This document shows positions 24,710 to 36,747 of a stretch of DNA of 64,000 bases, piece after piece. Position 1 is the first letter of the stretch, and the number at the start of each line of letters is the position of its first letter. The notes beneath the pieces are model-generated. The model was not told the DNA's origin and ran no database searches. It worked only from the letters and a program-made list of their open reading frames with translations. The DNA comes from Aporrectodea caliginosa (Eukaryota > Annelida > Clitellata > Crassiclitellata > Lumbricidae): NCBI GenBank assembly GCA_020284085.1, contig JACEVL010005024.1:372001-436000 (forward strand), read 5' to 3'. Made by a program: the position numbers and the translations under genes.

Positions 24710-25761
24710 GTAAGTTGTAGTTTATTCTGCTCGTTTACCTGTATTCTGTTGACCAAATTTCTTGATTGCCCTTTCTTTTGCTGCTCTTGCACTTCTGAAT
24801 TCAGACCACATTGTTTCAGCATGCTTTGTGTTCCTTTAGTTAGTTTGCTTTCCTCTATTATAGTAGAAGCGGTACAAGACAAATTTGGTCAGTATACTGC
24901 ATTTTTGAACACGGATTGCCGCTTTGCACAGTTGTAGTTGGCACCTAAGAGAACATTTTAAGAAGGGGAGGCATTCGAAATTTCCCTTAGAATTCAAGAT
25001 GGCGGCTTTTTCAAAATGGCCAACCTAAATTGAGATTTTTCAATATCTCGGCTTCTGGTTCACTTAGAATCATTATCTTGGTGTCTAAACATACACATTT
25101 AGGGGTAATGATTCCAATAGGGCCATCGCAGATTAGCCCCAGTCTCATCGGTCGGCCATTTTCCAAAATGGCCGACTAAAATTGAGATTTTCAATATCTC
25201 GGCTTCTAGTCAACTTAGAATCGTTATTTTTGTGTCTAAACATACACATTTAGGGGCAATGATTCCACTAGGGCCATCGCAGATTAGCTCCGGTCTCATC
25301 GGTCGGCCATTTTCCAAAATGTCTAAACATTTTCCAAAATGGCCGACAAAAAATTGAGATTTTTCAATATTTCGGCTTCTGGTTCACTTAGAATCGTTAT
25401 TTCGGTGTCCAAACATACACATTTAGGGGCAATGTTTCGACTATAGGGCTATCGCAGATTAACCCATGATCTCATGAGTCGGCCATTTTCCAAAATGGCG
25501 GACGAAAATTGAGATTTTCAATATCTCGGCTTCTAGTCAACTTAGAATCGTTATTTTGGTGTCTAAACATACACATTTAGGGGCAATGATTCCACTAGGG
25601 CCATCGCAGATTAGCTCCGGTCTCATCGGTCGGCCATTTTCCAAAATGGCCGACCGAAATTGAGATCTCTATTTTCCAAATAACTTAGTACAAGAAGGAC
25701 ATTCTTAACGGCATATGCACGCCATATCACGCACTTGCTGCATGATCAGACGACCATCTGC

Positions 25762-26124
25762 TTAGTCCATTTTTTCACATGAAGTGCCATCTAGGGATAT
25801 GTGTTGGGTACCAGATGGGAGGAGTTCCTTATCTACGTTTGTGACAACATGAACTTGACTAAAATTATGGAGAGCGTAATTCGCAAGCAGAATGAAAAGT
25901 TCTTTCTTATTTCTTTCATTTATAAGAAAGTCAGGCCAGTTGAGTGGTAGTGTTGTTTCTGGAGCTACTTGTCGGCGTGTACCAGATCCTCGCTGCTGTC
26001 GAACACCATTCTTCAGGCTAGCGGCAGCAGAAATGTCCCAAACCAAATCAATATGAGTAGCAGCTAAGCGAGCCACATGCCGTAACAAACTGTCCTGAAA
26101 ATCACTCACACAATATTCTCCCAA
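25762..26124 (-). pseudogene. Remnant of a transposon-associated protein inside the fold-back element
   Basis: The 120-codon minus-strand frame contains IDLVWDISAAASLKNGVRQQ, RGSGTRRQVAPETTLPLNWP and DFLINERNKKELFILLANYA. I have seen this RGTG.RR....T.LP.NW..FL...NK.ELF pattern in uncharacterised repetitive proteins of marine invertebrates; the function is unknown. It is incomplete. Confidence 0.5.
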
Positions 26125-26199
26125 ATGATTTTGAACAACGTGGCTTCATGCCATTATAATATGAGGGCTGCACCATCATAAACAAAAGCACATGAACTT

Positions 26200-26420
26200 C
26201 CATAAAATTCAACTGGTTTATCAATTCCGCTAGGAGATTGCCAAGTCTTCCTCCCACATGTGATGCGCTAGTCCTACACACTCTTCGAGCCAATACCAAG
26301 GTGGGCATATGTGAGGCCAGGCAGACAGTATCATGACTGACATGCCATCTCCAGCTCATTGCAATTGGGATCGAACCGATCGATGGACAAAGCGAGGTGA
26401 GGTGCATGTGGACTCCACAG
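26200..26420 (-). repeat. tRNA-like repeat within the fold-back element
   Basis: The minus strand reads CGGTTCGATCCCAATTGC, a perfect B box. Flanking A box not certain. Confidence 0.4.
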
Positions 26421-26700
26421 TACACCACACAACCAACAGTTTGGCAGGCTTGCAGAGAACTATTGAAATGTTGGTGCAAGGAGGGTTGTACGTCAAATAG
26501 ATGCTCTTGTAAATGTGCTGGTGTCCCATGCACACTGAAGTGTTACAACAGTTAGCCTACTGTAGGGGGAAATGTTCGAATCCTAGCTAAGGAAGTAATT
26601 TCTTACTTTTTATGAAAGAAATAAAGATAAATTATGTCTAATATGTTTTAGAAATCCATGGAAGACTCTTATAATTAAAACGCTTAGATACCATCCACAG

Positions 26701-26840
26701 CAGTGCTTCCCAAACTTTTCAGTGTCACGGACCGGCAGGAATTAAATTTTAGTGTCACGGACCGGCACGAATTTTCCACTGCAGGAGTACCGGTGCCAAA
26801 TTTATTAATTATTTCTCTGTTTCGTTTTCGATCACTTAAA
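26701..26840. mobile_element. hAT end (CAGTGCTTCCCAAAC) nested in fold-back element
   Basis: Begins CAGTGCTTCCCAAACTTTTC and has two copies of AGTGTCACGGACCGGCA. An inverted homologue forms 50226-50359, sharing GCCAAATTTATTAATTATTT. No matching far end was found. Confidence 0.65.
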
Positions 26841-27073
26841 TTCCTCAAATATTCATTTAGATGCATGTTTAGCCAATTATCTGACTTTCTGCCCTTTAAA
26901 TGCTATCCTAATAAGTCCTTTTGTTATGACTTTTGAAAATATAATATAGTCGTTTCTTGATTCCGAGACAGTTTGACCAGTTTCTTGACTCACTTTGCGG
27001 ACCGTGAACTAGAAACCGAGATATTGAAAAATCTCAATTTCGTTAGGCCATTTTGGAAAATGGCCGACTGATG

Positions 27074-27575
27074 CAGTGTGATTCTCCTTACAGATTTTAT
27101 TTTAGTTATAGTTATAGTTAATGGTTTTTATTTTAGTTATAGTTATAGTTAATGGATTTTTATTTTTTAGTTAATTTTAGTTACTACTTAGTTACAATAA
27201 TTAAGGCTATAAGCAAAATTGTGCATATTAACACGCTCTTTCACAATTTGTTCAGAGCTTTGAAAGCCTTTAAAGCATGGGTGTATTCAGCTTCATGAAT
27301 ACACGAAGTTTCCAAAGTAGCTGACAAATTGCATTTTAAAAATATCGCATTTTCCCGTTCTCATTTATGTCGAATCGTTCATATTGTACTTCCTATTTTT
27401 ATTTTTTGTATTAACGAACATAAAGATGAATTTTCGTTATTGTTATTTTTCGTTATAGTTCTAGTTATAGTTAATGATATTTTCTTAGTTATAGTTATAG
27501 TTATCGTTAACGAAATCATTTTATTTTCGTTAATGAACATTTTTCGTTATCGTTATCGTTAACGAGAATCACACT
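27074..27575. mobile_element. MITE with GTTATAGTTA repeats
   Basis: Perfect 13-bp terminal inverted repeats CAGTGTGATTCTC and GAGAATCACACTG; interior rich in TTATAGTTATAGTTA and CGTTATCGTTATCG. Flanks GACTGATG and GAACGATG are an imperfect 8-bp duplication, suggesting hAT. It interrupts a 150-bp unit of the fold-back right arm. Confidence 0.75.
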
Positions 27576-28579
27576 GGAACGATGAGACCTGGAGCAAATT
27601 TGTGATGGCTTCAATGGAATCATTGCCCCAAAATGTATGTTTAGCCACCAAGATAACGATTCTAAGTGAACTAGAAGCCGAAATATTATTGAAAAATCTC
27701 AATTTTCGTCGGCCATTTTGGAAAATGGCCGACCGATGAGACCGGAGCTAATCTGCGATGGCCCTAGTGGAATCATTGCCCCTAAATGTGTATGTTTAGA
27801 CACCAAAATAACGATTCTAAGTTGACTAGAAGCCGAGATATTGAAAATCTCAATTTTCGTCGGCCATTTTGGAAAATGGCCGACTCATGAGATCATGGGT
27901 TAATCTGTGATAGCCCTATAGTCGAAACATTATCCCTAAATGTGTATGTTTGGACACCAAAATAACGATTCTAAGTGAACTAGAAGCCGAAATATTGAAA
28001 ATCTCAATTTTTCGTCGGCCATTTTGGAAAATGGCCGACCGATGAGACCGGAGCTAATCTGCGATGGCCCTAGTGGAACCATTGCCCCTAAATGTGTATG
28101 TTTAGACACAAAAATAACGATTCTAAGTTGACTAGAAGCCGAGATATTGAAAATCTCAATTTTCGTCGGCCATTTTGGAAAATGGCCGACCGATGAGACC
28201 GGGGCTAATCTGCGATGGCCCTATTGGAATCATTACCCCTAAATGTATGTTTAGACACCAAGATAATGATTCTAAGTGAACCAGAAGCCGAGATATTGAA
28301 AAATTTCAATTTAGGTCGGCCATTTTGAAAAAAGCCGCCATCTTGAATTCTAAGGGAAATTTCGAATGCCTCCCCTTCTTGAAATGTTCTCTTAGGTGCC
28401 AACTACAACTGTGCAAAGCGGCAATCCGTGTTCAAAAAGTGCAGTATAATTCCGTGTACCGCCTGGACTATTATCTTGAAGTTCTGTGATTAGTCTAGGT
28501 AGGTTCAGTGTTTTGTTACTGTCTGTTTTAAGAAGCACAATGCTACCTATGACTGTCGTTTATTTTTTTAACTCGTGTA

Positions 28580-28700
28580 CATCGCCCTTTCCTCCAGCCT
28601 TGACTGTGCTATGGTGCTATACAAACCGTCTTATTATTATTGTTATTATTATTATTACTATTATTATTATTATCATTATCATTATTGTTGTTATTATAAT
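28580..28700 (+). repeat. LINE 3' end with (ATT)n tail
   Basis: CCAGCCTTGACTGTGCTATG followed by TTATTATTATTG; same family end as 11375-11430. Confidence 0.6.
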
Positions 28701-29241
28701 TGATACCATATGCATTGTTAGGACATTATTTATATTATGCCTTTTAATACCTCACAAAAGTACTGTAAACATGACTGCCTACCAGATCAGCAATTGCAGA
28801 TAGCTGTGCACTTCAGTCAAAAGAACATTGTTATCACTGGGTTTGGGATATATATATAGCTTCATGTGGAAGGAATTGCACTGACTGTCGATGCACAAAT
28901 GCATTGAACATAAGATCCTATTGCTAATGCATAGTTGCCTTGTTGACTGTGCTCCTCTAATCTTAGGGAGTTGTGGATCTCATTCCTGTCCATAGATTTC
29001 TCCACTCTGCTGTGTAGGGTGACCTGGTTGTTTCCCCAACCAGAACATCACAGTACAGCACAGAAGCTTTGCTGTGGTTAGTCCAACTTTCTGGAATAGG
29101 TTACTTGGCACTTGAGCTTCTTGGTCTTTCTTTACCTCTATTCCGTAAGCGCTTGAAAACCGATCTTGGTTTTCTGTCGTTATGCCGGGAGCGCCTCTGA
29201 TGAGTTTCTCTTGAAAAGGCGTTATCTAAATCTATGATTAC

Positions 29242-30055
29242 TAGGACTGGGCATTTAACGCGTTATTAACGTGATTAATGCGTTAATTAATTAACGCGAT
29301 AAAAAATTTTAATGCTATTGTCGCTGCGCCCAATTATTTTTAATAAATGCGTTAAAACTATTCTTGATAAAACCGCTATTACAAAGTAAAAACTTGAGTT
29401 TAAACTTTAAACTTTAAAGTAGAAACTAAAAAGTAAAAAATACAGCCCGTAAAAACAAAGTTTTTACTATATCCATCTAGTATCCTATAATGCGTCTTAA
29501 AGCAGTTAGGCCTACCTCTACAAATATATAGTCCGCATTCATTTTACGACATAGCATGCGTTTAATGAGGCAGCGCACCCGTTTCTGTTTGCGGCCAATG
29601 GCAACGCTGGCCAATGGCAACGCTGCGTATCGGAAAAGGGGATTCCCCGATTCAGTTGAGTCCCCGATTCTATAAACTAGCCTCTTTTGGGGAGCTGAAA
29701 TTTTGATAGAATGAAGTGTCTGCGAGGGCGAGTCTATCTGCCAAGTTTCATACGATTGAATGATTGTTAGTGATCGAATTAGTCGTCGCAAGATTTGACT
29801 AGCCTGTGGCTCAAGCAATCAATCAAGCAAGATTCCCGCAAGTTAAACTAGATGGATAAAAACAAGTATTAAACGCATGTTTTGTTTATTGACTGCAAGC
29901 ACTTATGCAGTGCATATTCAACGTAGCTACTCCAAGTCGGTAGAGTAGTTGTACTTGTTATCTATTGTGATATGTGATTAAAAATTAATCGCGTTATTAA
30001 AAATTTAATCGTGCAATTAATTTTGATTAAAGTTTTTAATCATTGCCCACCCCTA
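29242..30055. mobile_element. hAT-like non-autonomous element
   Basis: Ends TAGGACTGGGCATTTAACGC and CATTGCCCACCCCTA, exact 8-bp duplication ATGATTAC (29234-29241, 30056-30063). Subterminal TTAACGCGTTATTAACG clusters at one end and AATCGCGTTATTAAAAA at the other. A 113-codon open stretch inside matches nothing known. It sits in the tail of a LINE remnant. Confidence 0.88.
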
Positions 30056-30131
30056 ATGATTACATTACATTACATTTAAGAACTGATTATCTGTGCGTTG
30101 CATTATTTACGAGTGATTATTTACTTGGTAG

Positions 30132-30359
30132 GGTCCTCTGAATGAAGGTTCAGCGATTGACCTTGACATTGGTCCTCCGATAGACGAAGAGGCGTCCAGG
30201 AATTACAAGACTATTAAAGAGATACTGCTCCGCCTGACTAAACTTTGTCTTATTGAGACGGGTTCTGTGAAGAAGGCACGCAACCATGAACAACGCCTTC
30301 TAAGGAACATGGGAGCTCATGTGGTTGTGCTGGAGTTGCTTCAGATTCCATATGAAAAG
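30132..30359 (+). CDS. ITPR: ITPR exon W18
   Basis: A variable start GPLNEGSAIDLDIGPPIDEE, then NYKTIKEILLRLTKLCLIE and NHEQRLLRNMGAHVVVLELL and QIPYEK. QRLLRNMGAH is a hallmark of the IP3R/RyR superfamily. 228 nt, phase 0-0. Confidence 0.96.
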
Positions 30360-31092
30360 GTGCAGTTGTGGCAAATACTTTTGGTCTTGGTAAACATAGA
30401 ATGTTATCCATAGTGATTTGGTGTAATAAATGCCATCATCTTTATCATTGCCATCATCGTTGTCGTCATTCTTATCTTCATGTGTATTTATTTTTTGGAT
30501 TGTTTGTAATTATGTGTGAAGCTTACTCCCAATATTTACTGTTTGAATTGTGCTGTGTCCTAACCACAGTTCTGTTTGTTGTAATTGGCAGCAATGCTAT
30601 TATCAGTATTTATAGGGAATAAAATTGTCCATTAGCTTTCACAGTGCCAGCTGGACTAAGTGTCCAATGAACAGGTTGAGAGAAATGATGATTTTGCTTC
30701 TCCACTTTGTAGCCTGTCAGCCAACAGCTAGGCTTGGATTCAATGAAGACCTCAGACCTGGAGGTGTTGCACTTTCGTTTGTATGTATATAACAAGATAC
30801 TTAATATAGCACCTTTTAATGATCCAGGTATGTTAATTTGAACAAATGCACGAAGGTCGTTGTAATGTTGAATGATGGATTGCGTTGTGTGACCCGTATT
30901 GACACAGCTGGTAAAAACAGGACCTGCGAAGGAAGTTCACGTTATCCACCATCAGTAGATATGATGGAGGAAATAATTATTTTAGTGTGTCTTCTCAATG
31001 GTCATAAACTTCCAGTGAAAGAGCTTTAATTGATTCATTGGCCACTGTGGTGATCTCTTTTGCATTTTTCATGTGAAACAATTGATGAACAG

Positions 31093-31218
31093 AAGGACGA
31101 TGTTCGTATGCATGAGGTGATGGCCTTGGCTCATGAATTCCTTCAGACCTTCTGCCTCAAGAATCATTCAAACCAGCTGCTTCTACATCAGAATCTCGAA
31201 CTCTTCTTAACTCCAGGG
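31093..31218 (+). CDS. ITPR: ITPR exon W19, second RIH region
   Basis: KDDVRMHEVMALAHEFLQTF, then CLKNHSNQLLLHQNLELFLT and PG. LAHEFLQ.FC..N..NQ..LH is shared with all IP3 receptors. 126 nt, phase 0-0, donor GGG|GTAATG. Confidence 0.95.
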
Positions 31219-31252
31219 GTAATGCTTAGACTGTTTCTCGTATAAATAGTCC

Positions 31253-31991
31253 AGCCGGCCTTGCCAATTAAATTGGGTTGCATGAAGACATCTACCCGCT
31301 TGCGCCCGACTTAACATTGCAAACAGCCAGGCGTAAAGTCCTTAGGCCGTCTTTGTGAACGAATTTGAAGATGGCGGCTTTTTGCGATTCGTCGGTTTAA
31401 CAGAATTGTTCGTTTAGGGATCGCCGAAATCCACCCGACTCGTTCTCGGACGATGAACTTTACGATACTTTCACGAATTGTTAATAATTTGTGACGAATT
31501 CAGCCACAATTGTACTGTTTAAAAATGACCACGTCACAAGGGCAACGGCTTGCCGTGGTGGAACATTAAATTTTCTCAGCTACGATCGAGTTGAATAATA
31601 GTTGAATGTGTTCTGTGAAAGACAACCTTAATCTTTTCATTAGCTATTTTTAGCGGGATAGTAATATTGTGATGAAACATTTGTGTTTAATACGGATCAT
31701 CTCCGATAAAAATGCGCTAAAGCAACTGCTCGATGTTCGAGTTGTCTATAAATATTTGTGCGCATGCGCGACCAGCCATAATCGCACAAACCATTGACGC
31801 TGGGTTTTACCACGCCAATTTAAATTTGGCCACGCCCATTCTGGGCCTGGACTTGTTAGGCCAGCGCTTGCGCCCGGTTCATGCACCCCGTTTTCCGACG
31901 GCTGACATTTTCGGCCTACCAAGGCCGGACTTGGCCGTTAGGCTGGCGTAAAGTTGCGACCGTTCATAATACTGGCCCCAGTACTTTAAAT
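31253..31991. mobile_element. CpG-rich insertion flanked by imperfect direct repeats
   Basis: The intron segment AATGCTTAGACTGTTTCTCG (31221-31252) recurs with changes at 31992-32023, and the DNA between is far richer in CpG than the intron (CCAGCCGGCC, GCTTGCGCCCG twice, GGCGTAAAGT twice). No transposase seen; class unknown. Confidence 0.5.
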
Positions 31992-32023
31992 AATGTCTAG
32001 ACTGTTTCTCATATGAATAGTCC

Positions 32024-32822
32024 GCCTGCTAACTTAGTCAACATTACTCTGTAATCTTTTTGCTTGGTCATCCTTCTGTCTCATGAGCAGTAGTTTCTGT
32101 TCAAGTGTCAAATAACTTTGGTCTGTAGGGCTTTGAATCTGTATTTTGTCTTATTATGAATCCTATTCCCAATCAAGATTCTTTAGAAATGTCCTGCTGC
32201 CAAAGCTCCTTTTATTACAGTGCAGCTTTTGTTTTTTGACTACCCTGATTTCCTTTGCCTAAATGTGATGTGCTAATCTTGTTCTAGCTATACCTTACTA
32301 TCTTCAATTACTGTCTCTATTCTTTGTGAGTTCTAACTTGTGTTTATAACTAACTGTGACAGACTATTTTTTACGCTGGTGTCTGTGACAAAATATAAAT
32401 ACTTGAACTTTTAATTTTATGCATCCATAGAGCACTATATTGGCACATTTGTCACAACCATCAGTGCTGCAAACCACCTCTGGACTGCTTATTATACAAT
32501 CGCAAGAAATTCTGCACTAAGTGACACCATACAGACTGAATTCATTTTTTGGGAATAATTTTGTGCTTGCTGTTTATTTCTAAATAGCATGGTTATGATG
32601 TTTCAAATTAAAGGAGAACCAGCACAGAATTTTAGCAACATAATATATTGGTTATCTTATTGAAAATAAATAATCAGCTTGCAGGTTATAAATATATTTT
32701 TTTGATGCACATGTCTTGCTTGTGATTTTAAGTACCAGGTTATATATATGAAATTAGTTAGGTTTTGGGTTGCAAGTGATGATTACAACAATAGTGCACT
32801 GGTTTAAATATGTTTTGTTCAG
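32024..32822. other. Intron tail before W20
   Basis: 0.8 kb AT-rich; nothing recognised. Confidence 0.5.
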
Positions 32823-33023
32823 CTGTTGGAGGTGGAAACGGCCAGGTCCATTTTCCAGGACAATCTTCAGCTGTGTAATGAAGTAACAGAGCGGGTGGTG
32901 CAGCACTTTGTGCGCTGCATTGAGACCCACGGTCGTCACATGCAGTACCTCAAGTACCTGCAGACGATCATCAAGGCCGAGGGCAGCTACATTCGCAAGT
33001 GTCAGGATGTAGTCATGTCTGAG
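32823..33023 (+). CDS. ITPR: ITPR exon W20
   Basis: [20 protein letters not shown], then [20 protein letters not shown] and [20 protein letters not shown]. Matches [16 protein letters not shown] and FLQTIVKAEG in vertebrates. Markedly GC-richer than flanking introns. 201 nt, phase 0-0. Confidence 0.97.
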
Positions 33024-33508
33024 GTACATGAAAACAGAACATCATGATATTTATTGTGCAGCAGTTTCTATGTGTCGCCCTTACAGACCACATTGCAACA
33101 GTGTTTAGCTAGATCTAAAGCTCCCTGTAATAACCTTTCGAAAGCACTGAGGGGTTTTTGTTGATCAGTTTCATTGTTACTGAGTAACACTTTGTACAAG
33201 TCAGTAAAAATAATATAATAATAAATAAAAATAATAATAATATTTTGTGATTTTTATTTTGGATGTACATGTATTTCTGTCTTGTCTGCAACTCCTTTGC
33301 CTTGAAATCTAAATCTGGAAATTTCTTAAACACATCACTGGTGGAAAACTGTACGTGATAGCTTTCTGAAATTACACTTTTTAATGGCAAAATTATTTTT
33401 ATTTGGTAACAAAATTTTATTTGTTGAAACTTAGAAGAGGTTGTAATATATGTGAAGATAACAGTGATGAGCAGATCGAATTCTTGAACAGTTTTGTTTG
33501 AATTTCAG

Positions 33509-33760
33509 CTGATAAATGTGGGAGATGAGGTGCTTATGTTCTACAACGACCGAGCGTCTTTTGAGACGTTGGTTGGTCTGATGCAGTCGGAGAGCGATCG
33601 CATGGATCCAGCCAGTCCTCTCTCCTATCATATCAACCTCGTTCAGCTTCTCGCCTGCTGCACGGAGGGCAAGAATGTCTACACAGAAATCAAATGCCAT
33701 TCCCTTCTACCTCTTGATGACATCGTCAAGGTCGTCACACACATCGACTGCATACCTGAG
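33509..33760 (+). CDS. ITPR: ITPR exon W21
   Basis: [20 protein letters not shown], then [20 protein letters not shown] and [42 protein letters not shown] is the strongest family signature in the window. 252 nt, phase 0-0. Confidence 0.98.
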
Positions 33761-34421
33761 GTTAGTTCAGTAATTTAGATTATTGGAAGAAGTGTAATTA
33801 CATTCATTCATTTATTGAATTTATCTGACATCATAATGGCTGTATAAAAAAATCCATGCATGGGTTACAAAAAGCAAACTTGAAGGGACAAAAGTCCTGC
33901 TTAATGAGGCCACTTATGACTTATGCACAGTGACAAATGAAGAACTTGAAACAATGACAGAATATTTTAGACCAAATCGAAAATGCCAATGAAACATTAA
34001 TCCAAAAAGAAGCAAGCAAACAGACAAACTATAGACAATGGTGGACCGTGAGGTCTTGGCTACCATATCATAGCTTAGCATTGCATTTGCTGATCTGCAT
34101 TTGGATGAGTTGCAGCTAGCAGATAAGTGATGACAGAGGAAGATTGATTTTCACTTGTTTTTGGTTGGTTTGACTTTGACGGAAGACATATGAACATAAC
34201 TTAACAGGAAAATGCAGAGAGACAAGACAGAGACAGATTACTAGATTAGTGTTGTTTTAGTTGTCGTAACCTCAATCACAGCAGTTAAATGTGGTTTATA
34301 CCAGAACCATTTGGTCTGTACAGCTTTAGACATATCGTTCAATGTAACATATTCTTATATGCTTCAATTGCTGGCTTCTATGTCTGCTGTTTGTCTTTTA
34401 AAGTTTCCTGTTTTTCTGTAG

Positions 34422-34547
34422 GTGAAAGCTGCTTACATCAACTTCCTAAATCACTGTTACATTGATACAGAAGTTGAAATGAAGGAGATCTACAACAGTG
34501 CACACATGTGGACGTTGTTTGAGAACTTTCTGACAGACATGGCTATG
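34422..34547 (+). CDS. ITPR: ITPR exon W22
   Basis: [20 protein letters not shown], then [20 protein letters not shown]. Acceptor TTTCTGTAG, donor ATG|GTGAGT. 126 nt, phase 0-0. Confidence 0.97.
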
Positions 34548-34590
34548 GTGAGTGTAAGATTAGAGTTTCCCTTCATTCATTCATTTATTT

Positions 34591-35251
34591 TAGGGCTGCA
34601 GAAGTTAACGATTAATTAATCGATTAATTGTTAATTAATGTTAGCGATTAAATTTATTTTTAATGATTAATCAAAGACCGCTTGTTATATTCGATAATGT
34701 GCTCCAGTATTATTGCCCTTGTGATTGATAAATCCAATGCTGTCAACAAAACACCTAGCAGTGTTAACATGCTGGTTTGTTTACGTAATTGGTTGAAGGA
34801 AGACATTTGAACTGAAAAACGTAAACAAGACTACTAATATGACGAAATAACTACTTAGTAACTTAGGCTTACTCTTTCTTTCTTTCTTTCTCCTCCGTCA
34901 AGTATTCGCTGACGATGAGGCTCTAACAAAACTTCTCCATTTCGGTCGGTCTCTTGCGAGTTCTATTGCCCTTCTTAAGTCCCATCCTCTGTCTTCTATG
35001 TCCTCCAGTACGTTATCTATCCATCTCTTCTTCTGACGTCCTCTGCTCCTTGTTCCCTCCACCTCTCCGTGCAGCGCCTTTGCCGGCTTACTAACTAGCA
35101 ATAAATATTAATAATTCTATTAAAAGATAAACGATGAATAGTGTTAATTTTGTATTTGTCATTGAGAATATATATAATCACAATTAACTATTAGTTAATC
35201 ATTAATTCTTAAATAGTATAATATTACAAAATTTAATTGTTAAGAGCCCTA
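34591..35251. mobile_element. hAT-like element with nested LINE end
   Basis: Ends TAGGGCTGCAGAAGTTAACG and TTAAGAGCCCTA, exact 8-bp duplication ATTTATTT (34583-34590, 35252-35259). Subterminal TTAATTAATCGATTAATTG repeats. A minus-strand LINE fragment is inserted inside. Confidence 0.85.
34876..35101 (-). pseudogene. LINE ORF2 extreme C-terminus
   Basis: Codons 35101-34898 give LHGEVEGTRSRGRQKKRWID, then RAIELARDRPKWRSFVRASS, the usual end of a common animal non-LTR element. A (TTTC)n tract follows. The source may be the same family as 13690-14455. Confidence 0.8.
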
Positions 35252-35578
35252 ATTTATTTAAAACATTTATGTAGCACATCTCCAAGATAACTACTCAGAG
35301 GCGCTCCCAGCCCAACCCCGGTGGAAAACAGCAGTTCTCAAGTGTTCACATTGCTTTAATCTTGCATCTATAACTCAAGTAGACTTGCTTTATTTTTATA
35401 CATAATTGTCTTCTGCACCAGTCCGACTCAAACTGTGGTCTGTATATCAAAAGACGGAACTAAATGTTGAATCTTAGCCATCAGGTGACGTATTAGGAAG
35501 ACCGTAATGTGTATATAGCATATAACATGTGTTTTGATAACTAGTTGGTGTTGATTGTTATTGCTTTCATGCACTCAG

Positions 35579-35707
35579 GTGAGCAATGCAACACATGACT
35601 TGAAACATGCAGACAAAGTTCTTCAAGACTACGTCACAGTGACAGTCATGAACATCATCACAACTTTCTTCAGTTCACCATTTGCAGAGCAGAGCACCAC
35701 AGTTCAG
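35579..35707 (+). CDS. ITPR: ITPR exon W23
   Basis: VSNATHDLKHADKVLQDYVT, then VMNIITTFFSSPFAEQSTTV. ITTFFSSPF..QSTT is conserved in all IP3 receptors. 129 nt, phase 0-0. Confidence 0.96.
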
Positions 35708-36626
35708 GTACACAGGAGTCTTTCTTCTGCTGCTGTTTCTTTTATTTGTGTTGCTCAAGATCGGTTTTATATTCAAATCGCTGATCAGAAAGCCAGTCTT
35801 AGTCAAACTTAATAAGTGACTACTGTAAAAAGGTCGGTGTTCTAAATTAAAGACATAAAGACATTTAAAAACTGATTGGATGCAGAGACTTTAATTAATG
35901 GAGTTTCATTTCCTAAATATTAACCCTATTCATACTAGATGTAATTAGCCCTTGATCTGGTCCCACCCAGATTTTTGTATATCACTGCTTAAGCATGTTT
36001 TACCAATTGTGTTGTAATCACAGTGACAGATTTATTATTGTTATGAATTTATTAAGCATAACTGTTTAATGACAAAGCATCAATTGATGGCACTGAGCAA
36101 CTGTGAGTGAAGGACTTGCTCATCATCCCTACACTGAACCCGTTCTCTCTGAATTGGAAAGTGAACACTCTAACCAATATGCTACCGTGTCTCACAATTT
36201 ATATAGCACCTCTTCAAGAGAAATTTGTCAGGGGGTGCCTCCGACCACAGATAGATAACCTGTACAAATCACAGAATTGCATATACCAGTATGTGTAGAC
36301 TATCAAGAGTGTTGGTAGTTTGGAATATTAATTTTAAATCATTTTAATTATTAGGTTTGTCAGACTGGAATGAACTATTTATTATTTCCATCATTAGATT
36401 TCCTCCAATTTCAAATGTTTAGATTGATAACAATTATACGAAGACGAACAGCCGCAGAAAACGTATTTCTGTGTTTGTGGGGCTATACTATCTAATTATG
36501 AATTACAACCTTCCTTTGCAGTGACGTTTGAACCTACATGCTGTTTATTATGAGGCCACAATTTCTTTTCTTAGCAGTTATAGTTTGTTGATAGCTTAGA
36601 GACCTGTTATCTGTTGACTCTGCTAG
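35708..36626. other. Intron between W23 and W24
   Basis: Contains one GCACCTCTTCAAGAG / GGGGGTGCCTCC dispersed repeat at about 36190-36260; otherwise nothing recognised. Confidence 0.5.
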
Positions 36627-36747
36627 ACACAGCATCCAATGTTTGTGAAACTGCTTCAAAGCACCTACCGTGTTGCATTGTGCACCTGGCTGACAGGGCA
36701 ACAAAGATATCATGTTGAAAACTGTAGCCGCACTCTGCTCGATATAG
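36627..36747 (+). CDS. ITPR: ITPR exon W24
   Basis: TQHPMFVKLLQSTYRVALCT, then WLTGQQRYHVENCSRTLLDI. Aligns to vertebrate [21 protein letters not shown] but is more diverged than neighbours. 121 nt, out phase 1; joins W25 to give the DIAKSRGIAIP junction seen in the family. Confidence 0.93.

Larger units (their letters stand above)
24863..28467. mobile_element. 3.6-kb fold-back element with long inverted repeats
   Basis: Left arm (24863 to about 25680) and right arm (about 27005 to 28467) are inverted copies, starting near GCGGTAC and sharing a block GAACACGGATTGCCGCTTTG (right arm GCAAAGCGGCAATCCGTGTT). Each arm contains several units of about 150 bp centred on the palindrome CGGCCATTTTCCAAAATGGC. 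A 7-of-8 flanking duplication (CTATTATA / CTATTATC) fits transposition. The centre holds diverged coding remnants and later insertions. Confidence 0.8.

Noticed and set aside
26102..26533. 143-codon minus-strand open frame in the fold-back centre
   Set aside because: Includes a tRNA-like B-box region and has no recognisable domain; not called as a gene.
29477..29818. 113-codon minus-strand open frame
   Set aside because: Lies wholly inside a hAT-like element and matches no transposase that I know.
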